Positions 1 to 5,896 of a DNA stretch of 10,466 nucleotides are shown here, one piece after another. The stretch lies in contig JAEDMA010000047.1 in assembly GCA_016295005.1 (NCBI GenBank), positions 1 to 10,466 of the forward strand, given 5' to 3'. Position numbers and translations under genes: made by a program. The notes below the pieces were generated by a model. It saw nothing but the letters and a program-made list of their open reading frames with translations, was not told the origin of the DNA and made no database searches. The stretch's first letter is position 1. Every line of letters begins with the position of its first letter. Source of the DNA: Christensenellaceae bacterium (GTDB lineage Bacteria > Bacillota > Clostridia > Christensenellales > Borkfalkiaceae).

Positions 1-5
1 CAAAC

Positions 6-87
6 AAGAAGCGCAAAAACGATAGTTTTTGCAAAAACCCGTCAGGGTTTTAAAATTTTTTATCGTAAGATAAAAACTTTACTTCTT
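6..87 (-). other. Multi-hairpin leader of an unseen leftward gene
   Basis: Three perfect 8-, 7- and 8-bp hairpins follow one another: 13-20 with 25-32 (loop GATA), 34-40 with 45-51 (loop GTCA) and 57-64 with 69-76 (loop GTAA). AAGAAG at 6-11 can pair with CTTCTT at 82-87 and close the set into a branched fold. The leftward promoter at 92-120 would start transcription near 85, so this should be the 5' part of a leftward transcript. No leftward reading frame is visible before the window edge. On the + strand, the 34-51 hairpin followed by AAAATTTTTT could instead terminate a rightward gene. The pairing is visible; the function is inferred. Confidence 0.4.
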
Positions 88-91
88 ATAG

Positions 92-120
92 TTTATATAA
101 AGGAATATACGGTTTGTCAA
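92..120 (-). promoter_or_regulatory. Leftward sigma-70/sigma-A type promoter
   Basis: Read on the minus strand, the -35 box is TTGACA (115-120) and the -10 box is TATAAA (92-97), with a 17-nt spacer (98-114). It lies downstream of the lipoprotein gene that ends at 235, points out of the window, and so probably serves the next gene to the left. Confidence 0.6.
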
Positions 121-175
121 GTATAAAAAAGCATGGTTTACGCTCTTTTAAAACGGGATTTAACGTATAAATATA

Positions 176-207
176 CGGCAAACTTATCTTTCGCGATAAG
201 TTCGCCG
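176..207 (-). terminator. Weak candidate terminator hairpin after the 235-1875 gene
   Basis: CGGCAAACTTATC (176-188) pairs with GATAAGTTCGCCG (195-207), with one A-C mismatch and a 6-nt loop. It begins 28 nt after the stop codon of the leftward lipoprotein gene. It has no good T-tract on the minus strand, so termination there would be inefficient or need help from a factor. No better candidate is visible between the gene and the next promoter. Confidence 0.3.
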
Positions 208-234
208 TGTTAAATTTCGAGTTTTTAAATTTCG

Positions 235-1875
235 TTATTCCGAAACGGTCGGCAAAGTAACGACGGTTTCGGTATAATCACACGTTATGACGTTGCCATA
301 GGGCGGAACCGAAAACCCCTCCATATGAGGTTGATCAGTATAACTAATCATAACGACCTTTTTATCCGAATTGACTTTAATTACGATATTCGTCATGGTT
401 CCGGCTGAATTGACTCCGTCAATCGTATAAGTCAGCGATGCGCAGGTATATTCATTGACACCGTTAAAGGTAAATTCGGAGAAATATTCTTTAAACAAAT
501 CTCCGTTTACGTGTCTGATCATTTTGAAACGAGATTCGGTGCCTTCTCTTTTTACCCAGACGCCGTCTTGTTTATAATATTCGTAATATTTATCGCCGTC
601 TTTCTGATAATACAGCTCTTCGCCGTTATTCGTTTGCTTTGCTATATCCCCGTAACATACTATTTCCGACTCAATCGAAACCCCGGAATAATACGAAATA
701 ATACGATAAGAAAAATTCCCGTTAAAACTCATTGCGGTTTTCCATTCTGCTTCGGTTAAAGGGGTTACGGGGGTATTATCGTCGTCTTTTTTATTCGTTT
801 CGGCAACTTCTTTTAAAACTTCCGCGGTTATAGCCACTTCGGTAGAGCCTATATTATAATATTTGAAATGCCCTTTAAGAGTGGGGTCTGTTACTCCCCA
901 CCCCGGTTCTCTCGTTCCGTCAACGTAGTCGGCTTCTATATAATTAAGTTTGCCGTCGACAACTCTTACTTTAACGTTGCTGCAGATAATCGTTCCCATT
1001 TTTACCTGTGTGCCGGACAAGTCGATAGTGTACATCGCGGTTTCGATATTTTCCGCGCAAGTATACAATCCGTCTTTGTTATTATAATTGAATTTATCGA
1101 AATTGTCTTTGAAATTATAACGAAGTTCCAACTGCGTGGTTATATTCTTGTATACCGAATCCGTTTTATCGTCCGCAAGAGTCCACTTTCCGCCGGTATA
1201 CTTTATATAATTATCGAAGACGTCTTGCTCGTTTTTAAGCATATACGCTTCGCCCCAGTCTCTCATACTGACGTATAACCCGTTTTCTGTTACGTTCGCT
1301 TCGTTATGGACTTTGCCTTCGCTATAAGTAAAATCTATAACCACAGAATAGTTTAAGTGTTTTACGTTTTCAAAGAGCAGATTCCATTTTTCACCGCTTT
1401 CAACAACGCTTTCGGCGGTTATCGTAACGACTTTTTCGTACCCGCAAATCGCGCAGATATATTTCCTCGTTACCGAACTATCGGTGAAAGTTTCTTCGGG
1501 ATTGCCGAAAGTATGTTTTTTATAATTTTTCTTTATCCGGCAACCTGCGGTTTTACATGCCAGATAATGAGATACTTCGTTCTTTTCGTAAACGTCTCCG
1601 TAAGTATGTTCGTGCGATTTATCGTCCGTTACCGAATATCCGCAAAAACAACTATAAGTAACCGCACCGTTTTCGCCCGTCGTTTCCGTTAAAACGTGAG
1701 CGTCTTCATCGGAAACTTTGTCGCACTTTTCGTTCGTGCAGGCGTGCCAGTGCATTTCGCCGTCATAAGACCACTTTTCGGAAAATTCGCAGACATGGTC
1801 GCCGCAAGCAGTAAAAGCAAATGTAAAAATCGTTGCAGACAAAAGCGCAACGATTAAACCGATAACCCTTTTCAT
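235..1875 (-). CDS. Predicted lipoprotein with two Cys/His modules and a duplicated C-terminal domain
   Basis: I do not recognise a named family. The 546-residue product has a lipoprotein-type signal (basic MKR, hydrophobic stretch, FTAC with Cys24 as the likely lipidated residue), so it should sit on the outer face of the membrane. Residues 26-80 and 88-146 are two similar modules rich in His and Cys, with Cys pairs at 46/51, 76/78, 107/112 and 141/144 and a CGY ending in each; they could bind metal or form disulfides. Residues about 160-350 and 374-546 look like two copies of one domain. Each opens with a Glu-x-Trp or Glu-Trp motif (Trp164, Trp378) and contains NYS or NFSYR, YTCA, and a late D-G/D-K turn followed by Y-x-D. 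An acidic Asp-rich linker lies between them. ATG at 1875 is chosen because AAGGAAG (1882-1888) precedes it by 6 nt; an upstream TTG at 1881 is less likely. It is transcribed alone from 1931-1959. Confidence 0.75.
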   Translation of the reverse strand: MKRVIGLIVALLSATIFTFAFTACGDHVCEFSEKWSYDGEMHWHACTNEKCDKVSDEDAHVLTETTGENGAVTYSCFCGYSVTDDKSHEHTYGDVYEKNEVSHYLACKTAGCRIKKNYKKHTFGNPEETFTDSSVTRKYICAICGYEKVVTITAESVVESGEKWNLLFENVKHLNYSVVIDFTYSEGKVHNEANVTENGLYVSMRDWGEAYMLKNEQDVFDNYIKYTGGKWTLADDKTDSVYKNITTQLELRYNFKDNFDKFNYNNKDGLYTCAENIETAMYTIDLSGTQVKMGTIICSNVKVRVVDGKLNYIEADYVDGTREPGWGVTDPTLKGHFKYYNIGSTEVAITAEVLKEVAETNKKDDDNTPVTPLTEAEWKTAMSFNGNFSYRIISYYSGVSIESEIVCYGDIAKQTNNGEELYYQKDGDKYYEYYKQDGVWVKREGTESRFKMIRHVNGDLFKEYFSEFTFNGVNEYTCASLTYTIDGVNSAGTMTNIVIKVNSDKKVVMISYTDQPHMEGFSVPPYGNVITCDYTETVVTLPTVSE

Positions 1876-1930
1876 ACCCAACTTCCTTTTGTGTTTTTAT
1901 TAAAAACCACTCGCTAAAATTTACTTTGTT

Positions 1931-1959
1931 ATTATACCCCCGCCCCCGCACGTTGTCAA
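1931..1959 (-). promoter_or_regulatory. Consensus promoter of the Cys/His lipoprotein gene
   Basis: The minus strand reads TTGACA (1954-1959), a 17-nt spacer (1937-1953) and TATAAT (1931-1936), a full match to the housekeeping consensus. The spacer contains two runs of five G in otherwise AT-rich DNA. The start codon at 1875 lies about 50 nt downstream of the expected transcription start. Confidence 0.75.
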
Positions 1960-2090
1960 GCGGACAACCTATTTTCTTTATCGGCGCTAAGGATTTTACC
2001 TTTCTTAAAAACACGAAACGTTTCCGACAAATTCTGCCAAGGAAAAATATTCATTTTTCGTTTGCCTTTAAGTCTTGTAAACTCCGATAT

Positions 2091-2417
2091 AAAACAGTAC
2101 TTTGCAGAAAATATTACGACGATACGGCTATCGTCACGCCGTTTAAACCGAATGCCTTTTTCGTTGTTAACGCTCTTAAAAACGGCGGCGACGTAATTTA
2201 TATAGTTACCGCGAAAACGAAAGCTTTTTACGCCGACCCCGTTAAAACCACTTCGGAAGAACTGAATAAAAACGGAATTTTATACAACTATCTAATCTGC
2301 ACGTTCGACAAGGCTTTCTTTTTCAAGAAAAACCGTAGAACTTTTTATAAACGATTCGCTTTTCATCTGCCGAAAAGTATGTTCGTCGGGAAAATAAAAA
2401 ACGACCGAAGCGTTTAG
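2091..2417 (+). pseudogene. Decayed HAD-superfamily (5'-nucleotidase-like) fragment
   Basis: The open frame ending at TAG 2415-2417 contains a stretch resembling the middle of HAD-type 5'(3')-deoxyribonucleotidase-like phosphatases. It has a KYY-x(3)-AIVTPF-x-PNA helix region, NALKNGGDVIYIVTAK (motif II position is the Thr of IVTA), then a T-x-EELNKNGI-x-Y helix and an FDK that could hold the motif III Lys. The N-terminal DxD motif I and the C-terminal acidic motif IV are not visible in this frame. There is no ATG start and no ribosome binding site, and the 5' part of the open frame runs through the opposing promoter at 1931-1959. I read it as a remnant. The family call rests on pattern recall and has not been tested by search; a chance open frame is the alternative. 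Confidence 0.4.
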
Positions 2418-2450
2418 TGGCGTAGCGATAGGGATTTATCGTTACGCCAC
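2417..2450. repeat. Strong 14-bp hairpin at the left edge of the palindromic block
   Basis: GTGGCGTAGCGATA (2417-2430) pairs with TATCGTTACGCCAC (2437-2450) around a 6-nt loop, with one G-T wobble. It starts on the last base of the TAG ending the HAD remnant and overlaps the left inverted repeat of the candidate element. No T-run follows on either strand, so it is not a typical intrinsic terminator. Confidence 0.6.
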
Positions 2451-2453
2451 AAC

Positions 2454-2667
2454 TATATTTGCCTATCGGCAAGTTATATTGCTAAAAGCAGTGATATTTT
2501 GCTACGCAAAGTTTTATTTTCCCTTTCGGGAAAGTTGTGGCAAATATAATATAACTTGCGAGAGAGAAATATAAGAACCTGCTAAGCAGAACCTTGAATT
2601 TGCTCTCGCGAATATAACGCAAGATACTTGCATATCACTTTTAGCCACAAGGCTAAAAATATAACTT
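2454..2667. repeat. Mosaic of short palindromes separated by AATATAA units
   Basis: At least eight small hairpins lie head to tail: 2459-2472, 2480-2490, 2498-2510, 2518-2533, 2579-2589, 2558-2609 (GCGAGAG with CTCTCGC), 2619-2631 and 2639-2658 (TTTTAGCC with GGCTAAAA). AATATAA recurs at 2548, 2568, 2611 and 2658. Longer inverted pairs link distant units: GCAAGTTATATT (2469-2480) with AATATAACTTGC (2548-2559), TATATTTGCC (2454-2463) with GGCAAATATA (2539-2548), and AAGTTATATT (2471-2480) with AATATAACTT (2658-2667). GTGATAT (2491-2497) faces ATATCAC (2632-2638). The pairings are visible directly; no known RNA class is recognised. Confidence 0.65.
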
Positions 2668-2687
2668 AAATCTTTAATTTTTGTAGA

Positions 2688-2733
2688 TAAAAAAAGCCCA
2701 CTATATTTCGCCTAAAGCGAAGTATAATGGGCT
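2688..2733 (-). terminator. Intrinsic terminator for the 2804-4003 gene
   Basis: A 17-bp stem (2695-2711 with 2717-2733, one mismatch and one wobble, loop CTAAA) is followed on the minus strand by seven T, the complement of the A-run at 2689-2695. It sits about 70 nt beyond the stop codon of the leftward RsgI-like lipoprotein gene. It lies inside the candidate mobile element. The + strand side has only a broken T-tract (ACACTTTTATTTT), so it acts mainly leftward. Confidence 0.7.
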
Positions 2734-2751
2734 ACACTTTTATTTTGAATT

Positions 2752-2793
2752 AAAATCCCTATGGCTATTGTAGATTTCTACGAGGATTTTTTT
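2752..2793. terminator. Second, weaker hairpin with T-rich flank
   Basis: AAAATCC (2752-2758) can pair with GGATTTT (2784-2790), with GTAGA/TCTAC (2770-2781) as an inner stem. On the + strand it is followed by a T-run to 2793 and on the minus strand by a short TTTTAATT. It starts 10 nt from the stop codon of the leftward lipoprotein gene and could be a first, leaky terminator. The unpaired bases between outer and inner stems make it less stable than the 2695-2733 hairpin. Confidence 0.35.
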
Positions 2794-2803
2794 ATTTTAC
2801 TTA

Positions 2804-4003
2804 TTATTTCGCGTTTTTCATTTGCGATTTAATCGTTTCGATTCTTCTGTCGTAATTTTTTAACGCTTCCTCGTATTCCTTTTCGAACTCTTCAAAGAAA
2901 CCGTTTTTCTTTTTATTGATTTCGTCTTCGAGTTTCTTGGAATTGTCGTTTACCTTTTTATCGACGAAATTTTTATAAGTTTTATAAGCGTTCTGCATAC
3001 TGGTCATCGCATTGTTGAAACCTTCGGCAGCCTGTTCGAACATTTTATCCGCATTCGTTTTCATTGCGACGAGATTTTTTTCCGCGGTATCAAGCAACGC
3101 TTCTTTTTCTTCCAAAATCTTTTGCGCCGCTTCTTTATCTTTTCCTTCGGGAAGTTCGTTCACAGCTTTTTTCTGCGCTAATACTTTCTGTTTCTGATTC
3201 AAAACTTCGGTAAGCGCTTTCTGATACATACTGTCGGGATCGACTATCATATCGTTATACTGTTTCTGTACCGAATCGAGCGCGCTCTTAAATCCGTTGT
3301 TGATTCCTTCGAACACGGTTTTTACAATCTCGTCTAAATCTCCGGAGAAAGTGTTGTATTCCGCTCTGAATTTTTCGAAAGACACGTTATAATTTTTTAC
3401 TTTATAATATTCTTCACGGATTGCCGCGCATAAAATTTTCTGCGTTTCCTTTCTCGATTCGTCGAGTTTTTTCAGAAGTTCTTCATACGTTAACGCGTCG
3501 AGTTCTTCGTCGGACATATCGGGGAAACAATCTTTTACCCTTTCTTTTATGCTCTTTTCGATAAACGCTTTGCCTTCTTCTATCTTCGCGCCGACTTTAT
3601 TGTCTTCGAGATATTTTTCGACTTTTCCTTTAATATCGTTATAAAGTTGTTTCGCCGTTTCGCCGCTTCCGGATACCGAAACCTCTATTTTGTCCTGTGA
3701 AACGGTCCCTTCCCCTTTAAGCAAATATCCCGTTTCCGTGGATACCTGTACGAAAAGATTTACCGCGTCGTTTATATCTTTGCCGACAAACGCTTCGCCG
3801 GAGATGATTACCGCGCCGTCGTCGTTTAAAGCCGTTACTCTGACTACTTTATTGTTTTTGTCCACAACGAATTCCACGCTGGGGTTAAGGTCTACCTGTA
3901 CCGCCGCTTTCGCTTCCGCCTGATTACAGCCCGTAACGAATATCGACATAACCGCAATCATGCTTACCGTAATAACCGCTAATACTTTTTTCAATGTTTT
4001 CAT
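2804..4003 (-). CDS. Lipoprotein with RsgI-like extracellular domain and long helical tail
   Basis: The 399-residue product begins with a lipoprotein signal (KTLKK, hydrophobic core, VTGC with Cys26), placing it on the outer membrane face. Residues about 33-112 resemble the conserved extracellular domain of RsgI-type anti-sigma factors: VDLNPSVEF (Asn40-Pro41), V-V-R-V-TALNDDG (57-63), a G-K-D-I-x-D-A helix, then GYL and an I-x-V-S-V strand. RsgI proteins normally carry a cytoplasmic anti-sigma domain and a transmembrane helix before it; both are absent here. Residues about 140-399 are Lys/Glu-rich and predicted helical, probably coiled coil from about 260. ATG at 4003 is chosen over one at 4036 because AAGGAG (4013-4018) lies 9 nt upstream and the likely promoter would start transcription inside the longer version. 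It ends in tandem TAA codons. Its role is unknown; envelope sensing or scaffolding is possible. Confidence 0.75.
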   Translation of the reverse strand: MKTLKKVLAVITVSMIAVMSIFVTGCNQAEAKAAVQVDLNPSVEFVVDKNNKVVRVTALNDDGAVIISGEAFVGKDINDAVNLFVQVSTETGYLLKGEGTVSQDKIEVSVSGSGETAKQLYNDIKGKVEKYLEDNKVGAKIEEGKAFIEKSIKERVKDCFPDMSDEELDALTYEELLKKLDESRKETQKILCAAIREEYYKVKNYNVSFEKFRAEYNTFSGDLDEIVKTVFEGINNGFKSALDSVQKQYNDMIVDPDSMYQKALTEVLNQKQKVLAQKKAVNELPEGKDKEAAQKILEEKEALLDTAEKNLVAMKTNADKMFEQAAEGFNNAMTSMQNAYKTYKNFVDKKVNDNSKKLEDEINKKKNGFFEEFEKEYEEALKNYDRRIETIKSQMKNAK

Positions 4004-4034
4004 ATTCGTAATCTCCTTTATTTTTGGTATAGAC

Positions 4035-4063
4035 ATTCTATCATACCGCTCTTACAAAATCAA
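4035..4063 (-). promoter_or_regulatory. Promoter of the RsgI-like lipoprotein gene
   Basis: The minus strand reads TTGATT (4058-4063), a 17-nt spacer and TAGAAT (4035-4040). Transcription would start near 4028, 25 nt before the ATG at 4003, which leaves room for the AAGGAG site at 4013-4018. It suggests the gene can be expressed separately from the exporter operon upstream. No convincing terminator lies between the exporter stop at 4106 and this promoter, so readthrough is possible. Confidence 0.5.
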
Positions 4064-4105
4064 GAGAATTTTAAAATTTTTTTCGTACACATTAAAGGAT
4101 TGTGT

Positions 4106-5896
4106 CTAATGCTCGAACTGCGAATTATAAAGGTTGGCGTAAAACCCGCCTTTTTCAAGCAGTTCTTCGTGACGACCTTTTTCTATAACGTTTCCTTTAT
4201 TCATCACGAGTATCACGTCGGCGTTCTTTATGGTGGAAAGTCTGTGCGCTACTATAAAAGACGTTTTGCCTTTCATAAGATTTCCGAAAGCTTGCTGTAT
4301 CTTTATTTCCGTTCGGGTGTCGATGGAAGACGTCGCTTCGTCGAGTATCAGCATAGGCGGCGTGTTAAGCATTATTCTCGCTATACACAAAAGTTGTTTC
4401 TGCCCCTGCGAAATATTGCCTCCGTCTTCGCCGAGTTCCGTTTCATACCCCTTTTCCGTTTTCATTATAAAGTTATGAACTCTCGCCGATTTCGCCGCTT
4501 CGATTATCTCTTCTTCCGTTGCGTCCGGCTTTCCGTACGCTATGTTTTCGCGTATCGTTCCCTTTTTAAGCCATGTTTCCTGCAATACCATTCCGTAACT
4601 TTCTCGTAGCGATTTTCGGGTAACTTCGTTTACGTTCTCCCCTTCTACCGCAATTTCGCCCGAATCTACGTCGTAAAACCGCATAAGAAGGTTAATAAGC
4701 GTGGTCTTTCCGCAACCGGTGGGTCCTACGATCGCTATCTTCTGACCGCTTTTAACCGAAAGCGAAAAACCTTGTATCAGCGGATTTTCTTTCACGTAGG
4801 AAAAATACACGTCTTTTATTTCTATATTGCCGTTTACGTTCGTTAAGTCGGGCAGGTTTTTATCCGACGGTTGGTCGGGCGTTTCCAGAAGATCGAACAC
4901 TCTCGCAGCAGCCGCCGTCGCCGTCTGAAGTTCGGTTACGACCCCCGTTATTTCGTTAAAAGGCTTGGTGTACTGGTTGGCGTAAGACAAGCAGCAGGAA
5001 AGTCCGCCGACGGTGAACGCGCTCATTCCCGGAACGCCGTTACCCCTTATCACGAGATACGCCCCTAATATACACACGACGACGTAAACCACGTTGTTTA
5101 CGAATCTCGTGCATGGGTTTACCATCGCCGAATAAAACGCCGCGTTCTGCCCCGCGATTTTAAGTTCGCCGTTGATTACGCCGAACCTTTCTTCCGCGCG
5201 TTTTTCGTAAGCGAACAGTTTTACTATTTTCTGGTTGGTGAGCATTTCCGTTGAAAGACCCGAAAGTTCGCCGCGTTTTTTTGCCTGTTCCGCAAACATT
5301 TTATGACAGCCTTTCGCGATAAAGTATGCGACGAAAAGAGAAAGCGGCGTTAAAAGAACCACTATCACCGCTATCAGCCAGTTATACGACAACATAAACG
5401 CAAGCGTTCCGACTATCGTTACCACTCCGCCGAAAAGTTGAGAAAACCCTTGTATCAAGCCGTCCGATATCTGGTCGATATCCGTTCCCACTCTCGCCAT
5501 CAAATCGCCGTGAGATTTCGTATCTATAACCGAAAGGGGGACGGAATTGAGTTTCGAAAACGCCGTTTCCCTTAAATCTTTTACCGCAAAATAAGACGCT
5601 TTGTTTATTAAAAGCGTACTTATATACTGGAAAAGAACCGCCGCCCCGATAAGCCCGCCAAGTATTCCCGCGTTTTGAAGTATTATTCCGAAATCCACGT
5701 TGCCTTCGCCGATGATAAAGTCTATCGTGTTACCGATAACGACCGGCGCGGTCAGGGTCGCCGCAATCTGAATAAGCGAACATACGAGCGCTAAAATTAT
5801 AGTCGGTATATATGGTTTTGCGTATTTTAACAGTTTCTTTATCGCCGCAAAATCCGTCTTGTTTTCTTTTTTCGGTTTCGGAGAAAATTTACTCAT
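4106..5896 (-). CDS. Heterodimeric ABC exporter, canonical-ATPase half
   Basis: A 596-residue half-transporter for ATP-driven export across the cytoplasmic membrane; the substrate is not evident. After a basic cytoplasmic start, residues about 33-325 form the six-helix exporter transmembrane domain, and about 356-596 the nucleotide-binding domain. Visible motifs are the A-loop Tyr367, Walker A GPTGCGKTT (Lys397), Q-loop VLQE, Walker B LILDEATSSID with catalytic Glu520, and H-loop IVAHR with His551. The signature motif is ISQGQ (495-499) rather than LSGGQ. In heterodimeric exporters such as TM287/288 or BmrCD, the partner with intact Glu and His carries an altered signature facing the degenerate site, which fits here. 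Its ATG overlaps the TGA of the upstream partner gene by 4 nt (ATGA), so the two are translationally coupled, with AAGGGGGAAG at 5904-5913 as the binding site. Confidence 0.92.
   Translation of the reverse strand: MSKFSPKPKKENKTDFAAIKKLLKYAKPYIPTIILALVCSLIQIAATLTAPVVIGNTIDFIIGEGNVDFGIILQNAGILGGLIGAAVLFQYISTLLINKASYFAVKDLRETAFSKLNSVPLSVIDTKSHGDLMARVGTDIDQISDGLIQGFSQLFGGVVTIVGTLAFMLSYNWLIAVIVVLLTPLSLFVAYFIAKGCHKMFAEQAKKRGELSGLSTEMLTNQKIVKLFAYEKRAEERFGVINGELKIAGQNAAFYSAMVNPCTRFVNNVVYVVVCILGAYLVIRGNGVPGMSAFTVGGLSCCLSYANQYTKPFNEITGVVTELQTATAAAARVFDLLETPDQPSDKNLPDLTNVNGNIEIKDVYFSYVKENPLIQGFSLSVKSGQKIAIVGPTGCGKTTLINLLMRFYDVDSGEIAVEGENVNEVTRKSLRESYGMVLQETWLKKGTIRENIAYGKPDATEEEIIEAAKSARVHNFIMKTEKGYETELGEDGGNISQGQKQLLCIARIMLNTPPMLILDEATSSIDTRTEIKIQQAFGNLMKGKTSFIVAHRLSTIKNADVILVMNKGNVIEKGRHEELLEKGGFYANLYNSQFEH

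Larger units (their letters stand above)
2423..2767. mobile_element. Candidate MITE-like non-coding element bounded by inverted repeats
   Basis: TAGCGATAGGGATTT (2423-2437) recurs inverted as AAATCCCTATGGCTA (2753-2767) with 14 of 15 positions matching. The 345-bp segment has no convincing reading frame and is filled with small palindromes. Both ends carry an outermost TA, which would suit the TA target duplication of IS630/mariner-type elements, but a dinucleotide is weak evidence. It lies between a gene remnant and the 3' end of the 2804-4003 gene. No transposase is in the window. Seen: the repeats and hairpins. Inferred: mobility. Confidence 0.4.

Noticed and set aside
1937..1950. Two G5 runs in the promoter spacer as a G-quadruplex.
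   Set aside because: Only two G-tracts are present locally; four are needed for an intramolecular quadruplex.
1763..2014. A leftward open frame of 83 codons overlapping the lipoprotein start.
   Set aside because: It runs through the consensus promoter at 1931-1959 and overlaps the better-supported gene in another frame; no domain or binding site supports it.
1926..2090. The 5' part of the rightward open frame as the start of an intact gene.
   Set aside because: It begins at a TTG inside the opposing -10 region, has no ribosome binding site and shows no recognisable protein similarity.
2676..2690. AATTTTTGTAGAT and a nearby GTAGATTTCTAC (2770-2781) recall the end of Cas12a CRISPR repeats.
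   Set aside because: There is only one copy of each, no regular spacing, no spacers and no cas gene. The second is explained by the hairpin at 2752-2790.
2417..2760. The dense short palindromes were considered as a CRISPR array.
   Set aside because: The repeat units vary in sequence and spacing and do not enclose unique spacers of constant length.
4004..4036. A start 33 nt upstream (ATG at 4036) for the RsgI-like lipoprotein.
   Set aside because: It would place 11 polar residues before the signal peptide, has no binding site, and lies upstream of the transcription start predicted from 4035-4063.
4087..4105. ACACA/TGTGT stem after the ABC exporter stop codon as a terminator.
   Set aside because: Only 5 bp with a 9-nt loop, followed on the minus strand by A-rich rather than T-rich sequence.
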